Below, piece by piece: positions 7,202 to 16,449 of a stretch of DNA of 64,000 bases. Position numbers and translations under genes: made by a program. This stretch comes from Chryseolinea lacunae. GTDB taxonomy: Bacteria > Bacteroidota > Bacteroidia > Cytophagales > Cyclobacteriaceae. The stretch's first letter is position 1, and each line of letters begins with the position of its first letter. The stretch is taken from NCBI RefSeq assembly GCF_016735595.1, contig NZ_JAERRB010000002.1:62001-126000 (forward strand), given 5' to 3'. Below the pieces are notes generated by a model. That model did no database searches and was not told the DNA's origin. It was given only the letters and a program-made list of their open reading frames with translations.

Positions 7202-10141
7202 ATGAGAAATAGTATACGGATGATCGTGGCCCTGCTGCTTCTGGGCAGCCTGAACGCATGGGCCCAGGATGTGGTGACGGGCAAAGTCACCTTGGTGACC
7301 GGCGAAGCACTGCCGGGTGTGAGCGTGATGCTGAAAGGCACATCGGTAGGTTCAATGACCGATGCAGATGGCAATTACCGGATCAATGCCAAAGAAGGCA
7401 CGCTGATCTATTCCTTTATCGGCTATAAAACTCAGGAAACCCTGATCGAAGGCCGGACTTCAATAGACATCTCCATGGAAGAAGACATCACCACCCTCGA
7501 ACAGATTGTGGTGGTGGGCTATGGCACCCAGGAGAAAAAAGACATTACGGGTGCCGTGGGCGTTGTGGACCAGAAAGCCATGGCGTCGCGTCCCAACACG
7601 CAGTTTGGAAACCTGATCCAGGGCAAGACGGCCGGCGTGCAGGTGATCTCGCCGTCGGGTAAACCTTCGGCAGGTTTCAGCATTCGTGTGCGCGGAACAA
7701 GCTCAATCTCGGGAAGCAGCGAACCACTCTATGTGGTTGATGGCGTGCCATCGTCAGACACCCGCACGTTGAACCCGGCGGATATCGAAAGCATCTCGAT
7801 CTTGAAGGATGCCTCGTCGGCAGCGATCTATGGTGCGCAAGGTGCCAACGGTGTGGTGCTCATCACCACCAAAAAAGGCAAGAGCGGAACACCCAGAGTA
7901 GACTTCAACGCCTACACCGGTTTTGCCACAGCATGGCGCAAACTGAAAGTGCTGAACAGCGAACAATACCGCGACCTCATGACGGAGCTTGGTCAAAGCA
8001 CCGACTGGAGTCAATATACGGCCAACACCGATTGGCAAAACGAGATCTTCCAGAACGGCAGATCACAAAACTATCAGCTGGCCATCTCCGGCAAAAGCGA
8101 TAAGACATCCTACTACATCTCGGGCGGCTGGATGCAACAAACCGGCGCCGTGAGAAGCAGCGAAATGGATCGCTACAACTTCAAGATCAGCCTCGAACAG
8201 AAAATGAACAACTGGCTGGCCGTAGGAACCAACCTGAACTTTGTGAAATATCACGATGTAGACGTGAGCGACAACCTCAACGTGAACAGTGGTGGTGTTA
8301 TTCTCGGCATGCTGTCCACACCTCCCAACATCGGCATCTTCCGTCCTAACGGAACGTATACAGCCAACCCTTTTCAGGATTGGGAAAACCCCGTGGCGGG
8401 AACCGACGGCTCGGATCGTAACTACAAAAATCAACGCGTGCTGGGCAACGTCTACTCCGAGATCAATTTCCTCCCCGAGTTGAAACTGCGCAGCAACCTG
8501 GGCATCGACTATCAGCTTGGCGTGAACGACTACTTCCTCAATCCGTTCAGCACCAGCTATGGCCGCGCCAAGAAGGGCATTGCCCGCAACTCGACCAACC
8601 TGACTAACTACTACATCTGGGACAACACCCTGCAATACAACAAGTCGTTCAACGAACACAACCTGAGTGTGCTGGTGGGATCGGTGATTCAGAAAACACG
8701 CTGGGAAAACAACTCCATCGAAAAGAACGGATTTTCGAGCGCCGGCATTCCTACAACCAACGCCGGATCTACTATCGTGAGCGCATCGAACGACAAGTCT
8801 GAAAAATCAAACGCATCGTTTATCAGCCGTGTCACCTACGACTACAACGGCCGCTACTTGCTGACGGCCAACTTCCGCGCCGACGGTTCGTCGTCGTTTG
8901 GTCCGAACAATCGCTGGGGATATTTTCCTTCGGTGAGTGTGGGCTGGAGAATTTCGGAAGAAGAGTTCTTCGCGGGCGTGGGCGCCGTGAGCGACCTGAA
9001 ATTGCGCGCGGGCTGGGGTCTTGTGGGGAACGACATCGGAGGCTATGCCTACATCGGCAAAGTGAGCACCGGTGCTAACTATCCCATCGGCGGTGCCATC
9101 TTGCCGGGAACGTATCCCAACACCATTCAGAACAATGACCTGAAGTGGGAGAGCACCGAACAAACCAACATTGGTATCGACTTCTCGGTGTTGAATTCAC
9201 GCATCCAGTTTTCGGCCGATGCCTATTTGAAAAACACATCCGACCTGTTGTTGTATGTGCCCATTCCAAAATCGACAGGCTTCGACACAGGCTTGCAGAA
9301 CGTAGGGAAACTGCAAAACAAGGGTCTCGAATTCCAGGTAACGTCGCGCAACCTCGTGAATGCACTCACATGGGAAACCGACTTCAACATTTCGTTTAAC
9401 CGGAACAAAGTGGTGAGCATCGTTGGTCAGCAGGTGATTGGTGGCGGCGTGGCCGGTAGAGGCGACGTTAGTTACTCGGTAGAAGGCAAGCCCCTCGGCA
9501 TGTTCTATGGGTATGTGTCGGGCGGTGTTGATCCTGCTACAGGCAATGCCTACTACATCGACAAGAACGGCGAAAGCACATTCGATCCTGCCACCGACGA
9601 TCGCACCTTCATCGGCAATCCCAATCCCGATTTCATCTATGGTATGACCAATACGTTTGGGTACAAAAATTTCTCGCTCAGCATTTTCTTGCAAGGTTCA
9701 CAAGGCAACGACGTGTTTAATGCCACCCGCATTGAAACAGAAGGCATGACGGATGCAAAAAATCAGTCGGCCGTGGTGGCAAACCGCTGGCGCGCAGCCG
9801 GTGATATCACCGACATTCCGCGTTCCAGCTGGGGCAACACCAACAACTCGCGCTTGTCGTCGCGTTTTGTGGAAGACGGTTCCTACATGCGTGTGAAAGC
9901 CGTGACGCTGAGCTATAACGTGCCTTCGGCCATGATCACGAAGTTGCACATGAGCAATCTGAAAGTGTATGTGACGGGCGAAAACCTGTTCACCATCACG
10001 GGCTACAAAGGCTACGACCCCGAAGTGAGCGCCTTTGGTGGCGATAGCGACAACGGTGTGAAGAACACTTCACTCGGTGTTGACTATGGCACCTACCCGC
10101 AAACACGCAACCTCATCTTCGGTCTCAATGTTTCATTCTAA
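7202..10141 (+). CDS. SusC-like TonB-dependent outer-membrane transporter
   Basis: A 979-residue outer-membrane protein. A signal peptide (MRNSIRMIVALLLLGSLNAWAQ) is followed by a carboxypeptidase-regulatory-like domain (about 25-100: VTGKVTLVTGEALPGVSVML to DISMEEDITTL). Then come a TonB-box-like segment, QIVVVGYGTQEKKDITGAV, and the plug (about 120-230, with IRVRGTSSISGSSEPLYVVD and ILKDASSAAIYGAQGANGVV). The rest is a 22-strand-type barrel ending in phenylalanine (NVSF), as expected for BAM-dependent folding. SusC proteins import oligosaccharides using TonB energy beneath a SusD lid. It is the first gene of the locus and overlaps none. The adjacent GH30 enzymes suggest a beta-glucan-derived oligosaccharide as substrate; that is inferred. 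Confidence 0.96.
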   Translation: MRNSIRMIVALLLLGSLNAWAQDVVTGKVTLVTGEALPGVSVMLKGTSVGSMTDADGNYRINAKEGTLIYSFIGYKTQETLIEGRTSIDISMEEDITTLEQIVVVGYGTQEKKDITGAVGVVDQKAMASRPNTQFGNLIQGKTAGVQVISPSGKPSAGFSIRVRGTSSISGSSEPLYVVDGVPSSDTRTLNPADIESISILKDASSAAIYGAQGANGVVLITTKKGKSGTPRVDFNAYTGFATAWRKLKVLNSEQYRDLMTELGQSTDWSQYTANTDWQNEIFQNGRSQNYQLAISGKSDKTSYYISGGWMQQTGAVRSSEMDRYNFKISLEQKMNNWLAVGTNLNFVKYHDVDVSDNLNVNSGGVILGMLSTPPNIGIFRPNGTYTANPFQDWENPVAGTDGSDRNYKNQRVLGNVYSEINFLPELKLRSNLGIDYQLGVNDYFLNPFSTSYGRAKKGIARNSTNLTNYYIWDNTLQYNKSFNEHNLSVLVGSVIQKTRWENNSIEKNGFSSAGIPTTNAGSTIVSASNDKSEKSNASFISRVTYDYNGRYLLTANFRADGSSSFGPNNRWGYFPSVSVGWRISEEEFFAGVGAVSDLKLRAGWGLVGNDIGGYAYIGKVSTGANYPIGGAILPGTYPNTIQNNDLKWESTEQTNIGIDFSVLNSRIQFSADAYLKNTSDLLLYVPIPKSTGFDTGLQNVGKLQNKGLEFQVTSRNLVNALTWETDFNISFNRNKVVSIVGQQVIGGGVAGRGDVSYSVEGKPLGMFYGYVSGGVDPATGNAYYIDKNGESTFDPATDDRTFIGNPNPDFIYGMTNTFGYKNFSLSIFLQGSQGNDVFNATRIETEGMTDAKNQSAVVANRWRAAGDITDIPRSSWGNTNNSRLSSRFVEDGSYMRVKAVTLSYNVPSAMITKLHMSNLKVYVTGENLFTITGYKGYDPEVSAFGGDSDNGVKNTSLGVDYGTYPQTRNLIFGLNVSF

Positions 10142-10154
10142 TGCGACGCATGTC

Positions 10155-11633
10155 ATGATAACAAAATTCAAAAACTATATCCTTGTTGCCACAGCGCTCA
10201 CCGTGCTGTCGTCTTGCAACGACTACCTCGACCTGAAACCCATTTCGGATGCCACGGCAGAAAACGCATACGTCACGGCCAACGATGCCGAGGCGGCGCT
10301 TGTCGGTGTCTACGATTCCTTCTCACAGGAGTATTACATCTGGGACAACATCATCTTCAACGACGTGATGTCTGACAACTACTATGCCGGCGGCGACAAC
10401 GCAGAGATTTTTGCGGTCGAGAACCTGGAAGTAGTGCCCACCAACGGCCGTCTTTTCAACAACTGGTCGCAGATTTACAATGCCATCGCCAAAGCCAATA
10501 CTGTGCTGGCAAAAGTGCCCGGCATTGTGGACGCAAAGCTTGAAAATGGAAACCGCCGCAACCAGATTTTGGGTGAGGCTTCTTTCCTGCGCGCGTTTCA
10601 CTACTATCAATTGGTGAAGATGTGGGGCGGTGTGCCACTCATCACAAAGCCCGTTGCGTCTACGGCCCCTTCTGAAACACAGATCGAACGAAGCACCGAA
10701 GCCGAGGTGTATGCACAAATCATTGCCGACCTCGAGTTTGCTGTGCAGAACCTGCCCGACACCTATGGCGATGTGGCCAGCGTGAACAAAGCCCGCGCAA
10801 CAAAGGGCGCGGCCAATGCCATGCTTGCAAAAGTGTATGCCCAGAAAGCGGACCGCGACTACGACAAAGTGATTCAATATGCCGACGCCGTCATCAACAG
10901 CCCCGCAGGCTACACGTTGCTCGACAACTTTGCCGACCTCTGGGACGGCGCGCACTACAACAACGCCGAGTCGATCATGGAAGTACAGTTTGTTGGAGCA
11001 CCCGAAGGCAACTGGGGACCCGGCTTGCTGTTGCCCCCCTCTATTACCGGCGACACCTGGAGAAAATTTGTGACGCCTTCGCATGACCTCATCAACGCAT
11101 TCGACGCCGAAGGCGATGTGGAACGCAAGACAGCATCCATCTTGTTCGAGAAAGCACCCTGGGCCGACGAGTTCTGGTCGAAGGTGGTGAACGGCGATGT
11201 GCCCTTTGCCTTCAAATGGAAAAGCGCCAGCTCCGGTGCCAGCACCAACCGTCAATACATTGTGCGTCTGGCCGACATCCTGTTGTTGAAAGCAGAAGCT
11301 CTGAATGTGAAAGGTCAAACCGACGCAGCAAAAACATTGCTGAACCAGGTGCGCCATCGCGCAGGCCTGGGCGATACACCGGCAACCAACGCCGAGCTGA
11401 AGACCGCCATCCTGAACGAACGCCGTCTAGAGCTTGCACAGGAAGCCCAACGTTGGGACGACCTGCGCCGCAACAACGTGGCGGTGGATGTGATGAATGC
11501 CCTGCAGGAAATGAACATCATCACCGAACAAATGAAGGTCTACAAGATGACTACCGAAAAGCAACTGCTTCCCATTCCACAGTCGGAACGCAACCGGAAT
11601 CAGGTGTTGGGTCAAAATCCAGGCTATAACTAA
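10155..11633 (+). CDS. SusD/RagB-like surface glycan-binding lipoprotein
   Basis: A 492-residue lipoprotein. The signal peptide MITKFKNYILVATALTVLSSC has an LSSC lipobox followed by NDYLDLKPISDATAENAYVT, the standard SusD opening. The RagB/SusD TPR helices are visible around FLRAFHYYQLVKMWGGVPL. The C-terminus has the usual LNERRLELAQEAQRWDDLRR and the LLPIPQSERNRNQVLGQNPGYN ending. SusD binds glycan at the cell surface and closes over SusC. The start at 10155 is chosen for the signal peptide; an upstream frame overlapping susC has no signal peptide. It lies 13 bases after susC and is certainly in the same operon. Confidence 0.96.
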   Translation: MITKFKNYILVATALTVLSSCNDYLDLKPISDATAENAYVTANDAEAALVGVYDSFSQEYYIWDNIIFNDVMSDNYYAGGDNAEIFAVENLEVVPTNGRLFNNWSQIYNAIAKANTVLAKVPGIVDAKLENGNRRNQILGEASFLRAFHYYQLVKMWGGVPLITKPVASTAPSETQIERSTEAEVYAQIIADLEFAVQNLPDTYGDVASVNKARATKGAANAMLAKVYAQKADRDYDKVIQYADAVINSPAGYTLLDNFADLWDGAHYNNAESIMEVQFVGAPEGNWGPGLLLPPSITGDTWRKFVTPSHDLINAFDAEGDVERKTASILFEKAPWADEFWSKVVNGDVPFAFKWKSASSGASTNRQYIVRLADILLLKAEALNVKGQTDAAKTLLNQVRHRAGLGDTPATNAELKTAILNERRLELAQEAQRWDDLRRNNVAVDVMNALQEMNIITEQMKVYKMTTEKQLLPIPQSERNRNQVLGQNPGYN

Positions 11634-11656
11634 ACACTCTTAACCGCCATCAAACG

Positions 11657-13387
11657 ATGAAAAAAATATTTATTTACCTGTCGCTTATCCTGCTGTCTGC
11701 AGCCTGGTCGTGCAGCGAAAAAGATAACATGGAACCTGTGGGCAACTGGGAGATTACTGCTCCAGGTCTCGTGATGCCCAACGCGAACACCAACGTGTCG
11801 CTCGACGAAAATGAACCCGACGCTGCCACGCGTTTTGAGTGGACGGCATCGACAACAACAAACCGTTTCCTGGTGCAGTACACGCTGGTGCTGGTACCCA
11901 CCGGCAGCACCGACTATGATCATCCGATCTTGTCGGCAACACCGGCCAACGCCGGCAAAGACACCTGGGTGGCATTGACGGCCGAGCAAATTGACTATGC
12001 CCTGTGGGCCGCTTGCTATCCGGCAAACGCCGAAGTGAAATTGCAATGGGTGGTAGTTGCCAAAGCGATCGAGAAGAAAGCGGTTGAAACCCGCGAGATC
12101 ACCTTCAAACGTTTTGAAACCGAATATGTGCCCACCACGCTTTTCCTGACCGGCGAAGCTACCGAAGGCGGCGCCGACCTCACGAAAGCATTGCCGTTCC
12201 GCGCACTGACCGATGCCGATAAAAATCCTACTGGTGTATTCGAAATCTACACACACCTCACCAAAGGCTCAACCTACTTCTTCCGCGACCAGGCCGACGC
12301 GCACTCGCGCAAGATGGGCGGCGCCGATGGAAAAGTTACGTGTGGCAGTGACATTGCAGCACCCGAAACCGGAGAGTATCGCATCACGGTAGACCTGGTG
12401 AACAACACCTACAACGTGTTGCTCATCGACCGCTGGAGTCTGGTAGGCGATGCCGTGGAAGGCGGCTGGGGTGGCGATGTGCCGCTCGCCTATGTGGGCA
12501 AAGGTGTTTGGGAAAAAGAAGTGCCGTTCCTTAGCGAATCAGGTTTTGTGTTCCGCGCCAACGGCGACTGGGGCTTGCTGATGAAGCGCATAAAAAATAC
12601 GGCCACAGCAAACAACAAAGGCGGCAAAGTGATTCTGGAATCGGAAGGCAACGACACCGGTGTGGCTTTTGAAGATATTCCCGGAACAACCGGTCTGCAC
12701 AAAGTGACCTTGAGCCTCACCCCCGCAGGCTATACCTACACGCTTACAAAAATTGTGGTGGTGGTGGAAACGATCATTGGCAAGGCAACCGACATCACGG
12801 CCAACGCGGTGAGCGGAACCTTCACCGTCGAAACCACAAACACACCTTCGGAGCTCTATCTGCTGGAAGACGGCAAGATGATTCTGAAATTCACAAAGGA
12901 CGGCGACATTTTCAAAAGCGTGAAATACGTGCCCCTGCAAGCCAGCAAGAACTATGAAATCAACACCGCAGAAGACGGCTCGGGCGATGTGGTGGATGGC
13001 GACGAAGACGGCATCATTACCGTGGACCACGACCAGGCGTATACCGTGAACGTTGACTTCGATCAAAAAGAGCTGAGCTGGAAACACTACAACCTGAAGC
13101 TCTTCCATTGGAACAACGACGGCGGCTGGGATCAGCGCCAGGAACTGGTGATGGCCTACTCGCATCCGTTCACGTTTACCACCACAGGCGACCTCACCGC
13201 AGGCTTTGATTCGAAAATCAACTCGCCCTGGGACATCGAGTTCGGAAGCAGCAGCACATCGCTCACCGGCACCATGGTTGTGAAAGGCCCCAACTACAAG
13301 GGCATCACCTCTACGGGAACCTACAAGGCGACCATCGTGGTGGCGGATGATTTTGCATCCGGAGAATACACTTTCGTAAAACAATAA
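11657..13387 (+). CDS. SusE/SusF-like outer-membrane glycan-binding lipoprotein
   Basis: A 576-residue lipoprotein with signal peptide MKKIFIYLSLILLSAAWSC. Residues about 25-135 form the N-terminal SusE Ig-like domain (AATRFEWTASTTTNRFLVQYTL). Several starch-binding-like beta modules follow, marked by repeated forms such as LFLTGEATEGG, WSLVGDAVEGGWGGDVPL, LTPAGYTYTL and the late WNNDGGWDQRQE. SusE/F proteins hold polysaccharide at the surface and help the SusCD pair. It lies 23 bases after susD. A strong terminator-like hairpin follows it, separating it from the glycosidases. Exact domain borders are approximate. Confidence 0.88.
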   Translation: MKKIFIYLSLILLSAAWSCSEKDNMEPVGNWEITAPGLVMPNANTNVSLDENEPDAATRFEWTASTTTNRFLVQYTLVLVPTGSTDYDHPILSATPANAGKDTWVALTAEQIDYALWAACYPANAEVKLQWVVVAKAIEKKAVETREITFKRFETEYVPTTLFLTGEATEGGADLTKALPFRALTDADKNPTGVFEIYTHLTKGSTYFFRDQADAHSRKMGGADGKVTCGSDIAAPETGEYRITVDLVNNTYNVLLIDRWSLVGDAVEGGWGGDVPLAYVGKGVWEKEVPFLSESGFVFRANGDWGLLMKRIKNTATANNKGGKVILESEGNDTGVAFEDIPGTTGLHKVTLSLTPAGYTYTLTKIVVVVETIIGKATDITANAVSGTFTVETTNTPSELYLLEDGKMILKFTKDGDIFKSVKYVPLQASKNYEINTAEDGSGDVVDGDEDGIITVDHDQAYTVNVDFDQKELSWKHYNLKLFHWNNDGGWDQRQELVMAYSHPFTFTTTGDLTAGFDSKINSPWDIEFGSSSTSLTGTMVVKGPNYKGITSTGTYKATIVVADDFASGEYTFVKQ

Positions 13388-13402
13388 GTTTGACAGATAG
13401 GG

Positions 13403-13436
13403 AAGAGGATAGCGACATGCTATCCTCTTGCTTTTT
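13403..13436 (+). terminator. Intrinsic terminator-like hairpin inside the Sus locus
   Basis: A perfect 11-bp stem (AAGAGGATAGC, 13403-13413, with its complement at 13419-13429), a 5-base loop and GCTTTTT. It ends only about 12 bases before the GH30 start at 13448, so it must either be partly read through or protect the upstream message. Confidence 0.85.
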
Positions 13437-13447
13437 ATATACTTCTT

Positions 13448-14875
13448 ATGATCTCAGTTAAAAATCAGAATAGACTTGCAATCAAGTTAGGCGTCTTGTT
13501 GGTGGTGGCGATCGGAATAGCCTCGTGTTCCAAAAAGTCGCCGGAAATTCCAGCCACCGCAGAAGACAATGGCGTGGCGTTCTACATGACCACCGGCGAC
13601 CGCGCGTCGCTGCTGGCCAAAACAGCGTTGACCGTGCCCGACCAAAATGCGGCCGTCATTGCTGTGGACACAACACAACGTTTTCAAAGCATCGATGGAT
13701 TTGGTTTCTCATTGACCGGCGGGAGCGCTGCCCTGCTGCATGCGCTCGACAGCGGCAAAAGAGCTACATGGCTGAAGGAACTGTTTCTCACCGAAGGACA
13801 AGGCATCGGCATCAGCTATCTGCGCATCAGCATTGGCGCTTCCGACCTCGACGATCATGTGTTTTCGTATGCCGACAAAAAACCGGCAAACGGAAAGGCA
13901 TTTCAGTTTAGCCTCGACGAAGATCGCAAACACCTCATTCCCATCCTCAAAGAAATCATAGCACTTAATCCAAACATCAAAATCATGGGCAGCCCCTGGT
14001 CGGCACCCACGTGGATGAAAGACAACGATAAGGCGAAAGCCGGAAAACTGAAACCGGAGTTCTATGAAGCCTATGCAAAATATTTTGTGCAATACATTCA
14101 GGAGATGAAGCAGGAAGGCATCGCGATCGACGCCGTGACGTTGCAGAACGAACCTGAAAATCCCAAGAACACCCCCAGCATGATTATGACGGCCGAAGAT
14201 CAGGCGTTGTTCGTGAAAAAAAATCTGGGCCCCGCATTTAAGACCGCAGGCATCGCGACCAAGATTGTGGTGTTTGATCACAACTGCGATCATCCCGAAT
14301 ATCCCATCGCCGTGTTGAACGACGCCGAAGCAAAACCATTTGTAGACGGTTCGGCGTTTCACCTCTACCTGGGCGAAATCGAAGTGTTGTCGAAAGTGCA
14401 CGAAGCACATCCCGACAAGAACGTGTACTTCACCGAGCAGTGGACGTCGGGCGAAGGCTCGTTTGCCGGCGACCTGCAATGGCACACCAAGCACCTCGTG
14501 ATTGGCGCCACGCGCAACTGGAGCCGCAACGTGCTGGAATGGAACCTCGCGGCCGACCCGCAGTTTAATCCCCACACACCCGACGGTGGCTGCACATCGT
14601 GCCAGGGCGCGTTAACCATCGGCGCCGAGGTGACACGCAATGTTTCGTATTATATTATCGGCCATGCTTCTAAATTTGTGCCCGAAGGTTCGGTGCGCAT
14701 TGCATCAACCGAAGTGGAAGGCGTTCCCAACGTGACCTTCATCACGCCGCAAGGCAAGAAGGTGATGGTGGCCGTGAACGACACCGATGCAGAAAAACAT
14801 GTCGGTGTGAAGGCCGGCACAAAAACATTTAACGCAACACTCCCGAAAGGCGCAGTGGCGACGTTTGTATGGTAA
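13448..14875 (+). CDS. GH30 family glycoside hydrolase (glucosylceramidase/beta-1,6-glucanase type), lipoprotein
   Basis: A 475-residue enzyme. The N-terminus MISVKNQNRLAIKLGVLLVV with IGIASC is a lipoprotein signal peptide, so it is likely anchored in a membrane. The GH30 barrel runs from about 60 to 400: IDGFGFSLTGGSA, GIGISYLRISIGASD, MGSPWSAPTWMK. Predicted acid/base Glu235 lies in LQNEPEN and nucleophile Glu330 in YFTEQWTSG. The C-terminal beta domain ends GAVATFVW. GH30 enzymes with this look cleave beta-glucosyl linkages, including beta-1,6-glucan and glucosylceramide; the linkage here is not determined. It is followed 23 bases later by a paralogue. A hairpin just upstream may lower its expression relative to SusCDE. 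Confidence 0.92.
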   Translation: MISVKNQNRLAIKLGVLLVVAIGIASCSKKSPEIPATAEDNGVAFYMTTGDRASLLAKTALTVPDQNAAVIAVDTTQRFQSIDGFGFSLTGGSAALLHALDSGKRATWLKELFLTEGQGIGISYLRISIGASDLDDHVFSYADKKPANGKAFQFSLDEDRKHLIPILKEIIALNPNIKIMGSPWSAPTWMKDNDKAKAGKLKPEFYEAYAKYFVQYIQEMKQEGIAIDAVTLQNEPENPKNTPSMIMTAEDQALFVKKNLGPAFKTAGIATKIVVFDHNCDHPEYPIAVLNDAEAKPFVDGSAFHLYLGEIEVLSKVHEAHPDKNVYFTEQWTSGEGSFAGDLQWHTKHLVIGATRNWSRNVLEWNLAADPQFNPHTPDGGCTSCQGALTIGAEVTRNVSYYIIGHASKFVPEGSVRIASTEVEGVPNVTFITPQGKKVMVAVNDTDAEKHVGVKAGTKTFNATLPKGAVATFVW

Positions 14876-14898
14876 TTGAACAGCAAGAGAAGAGGGCG

Positions 14899-16392
14899 AT
14901 GATGAAGATGACTAGCACGATGACAAACACAATTTCCGGAATGCCCCGCAAACGAGGCATGGTTTATATGTTGACAACGCTTGTGCTGGTGGCGGTGAGC
15001 TGCCAGAAGGACAGCGACCCGAAACCCGGCCCTCCCGTGCAGCCCGTTGCTGTAGGGAAAGCACAGGTATGGCTCACCACCGGCGACCAAACAAGCTTGC
15101 TCGCCCGACAAAGCGACGCAGCCATCACCACAGCGGTGGGCACACCGACCATTACCCTGGACACCACCACACGGCTACAGGAAATTGAAGGCTTTGGCGC
15201 GGCCCTCACCGGTTCGTCGGCCTACCTCATAAACAAAAAAATGTCGGCTTCGCAGCGGAGCTCTTTGCTGAAAAGCCTGTTCAACGCCACCGATGGCATT
15301 GGCATCAGCTACCTGCGCATGACCATTGGCGCTTCCGACTTTTCACTGTCGGACTACACGTATGACGACATGCCTGCAGGCCAGACGGACTATCCGCTCG
15401 ACAACTTCAACATCGACAAAGACCAGGACGATGTGGTGCCGATGCTGAAACAGATTCTTTCCGTGCAAAGCAACCTGCGCATCATGGGATCGCCCTGGAG
15501 CCCGCCGGCCTGGATGAAAACCAACGGCAACCTGAAGGGCGGCAAACTGAAGACAGACGCCTACGACAGCTATGCACAATATTTTGTGAAGTATGTTCAG
15601 GCGTTCAAGGCAGAAGGCATCACCATCGACGCCATCACGCCGCAGAACGAGCCCTTGTTCTCTACAGCAACCTATCCCTGCATGGAGATGCAGGCGACCG
15701 ACCAGCTTAACTTCATCAAGAACAGTCTCGGTCCTGCGTTTCAGGCCGCAGGCATCACCACGAAAATTGTGACCTACGATCACAACTGGGACAATACGGC
15801 CTATGCCATCTCGATCCTGAACGACGCCGGTGCTTCACAGTACATTGCAGGTTCGGCGTTTCATGCCTATGGCGGAAACGTGTCGGCCATGAGCGTGGTG
15901 CACAATGCAAGCCCTACGAAGGGTCTTTATTTCACAGAGATTTCGGGCGGTGCATGGGCAACAAACTTCAGCGATAACCTGCAGTGGCAGATGGCCAACA
16001 TTTTTATAGGCACCACCAAGAACTGGTCGAAGAACGCATTGCTCTGGAACCTGGCCCTCGACGAAAACGCGGGCCCCACCAACAATGGCTGTGCCGATTG
16101 TCGCGGGGTGGTAACCATCAACTCAACTTCGGGCACGGTCACAAAAAACGTAGAGTATTATTCGCTGGGCCACTTCGCTAAGTTTGTGCGTCCCGGAGCG
16201 TTTCGTGTGGCGTCGACCTCCTTTGAAAGCTCGACCCAACTCGACAACGTGGCGTTCATCAACACCGATGGCAGCAAAGCCCTCATTGTTTCAAACGCCG
16301 GAAGCAGTCAGCAAACCTTTATCGCGAAACTCGGTGCACGCCAATTCAGCTACACCATTCCCGCGAAAGCGGTCGTCACCATTGTGTGGTAG
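14899..16392 (+). CDS. GH30 family glycoside hydrolase, second copy, lipoprotein
   Basis: A 497-residue GH30 enzyme, paralogous to the gene before it. A lipobox (LVLVAVSC) ends the signal peptide, followed by a proline-rich linker (KPGPPVQPVAV). Barrel motifs are IEGFGAALTGSSAYL, GIGISYLRMTIGASDF and MGSPWSPPAWMK. Predicted acid/base Glu251 is in PQNEPLF and nucleophile Glu347 in YFTEISGGAW. The C-terminus AVVTIVW ends the beta domain. The frame is open to 14869, overlapping the upstream gene, but the ATG at 14899 follows a purine-rich AGAGAAGAGG and leaves a clean gap. The two enzymes may differ in linkage or chain-length preference. A terminator at 16414 closes the operon. Confidence 0.92.
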   Translation: MMKMTSTMTNTISGMPRKRGMVYMLTTLVLVAVSCQKDSDPKPGPPVQPVAVGKAQVWLTTGDQTSLLARQSDAAITTAVGTPTITLDTTTRLQEIEGFGAALTGSSAYLINKKMSASQRSSLLKSLFNATDGIGISYLRMTIGASDFSLSDYTYDDMPAGQTDYPLDNFNIDKDQDDVVPMLKQILSVQSNLRIMGSPWSPPAWMKTNGNLKGGKLKTDAYDSYAQYFVKYVQAFKAEGITIDAITPQNEPLFSTATYPCMEMQATDQLNFIKNSLGPAFQAAGITTKIVTYDHNWDNTAYAISILNDAGASQYIAGSAFHAYGGNVSAMSVVHNASPTKGLYFTEISGGAWATNFSDNLQWQMANIFIGTTKNWSKNALLWNLALDENAGPTNNGCADCRGVVTINSTSGTVTKNVEYYSLGHFAKFVRPGAFRVASTSFESSTQLDNVAFINTDGSKALIVSNAGSSQQTFIAKLGARQFSYTIPAKAVVTIVW

Positions 16393-16413
16393 AGGAACGG
16401 ATACTGGAAAAAG

Positions 16414-16443
16414 AAAGGCTGGAGAATTCTTCAGCCTTTTTTT
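16414..16443 (+). terminator. Terminator closing the Sus/GH30 operon
   Basis: An 8-bp stem (AAAGGCTG 16414-16421 with CAGCCTTT 16432-16439) and a run of seven T. It lies between convergent genes; the A residues on the left side are few, so it is mainly a plus-strand terminator. Confidence 0.85.
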
Positions 16444-16449
16444 GTGTCG

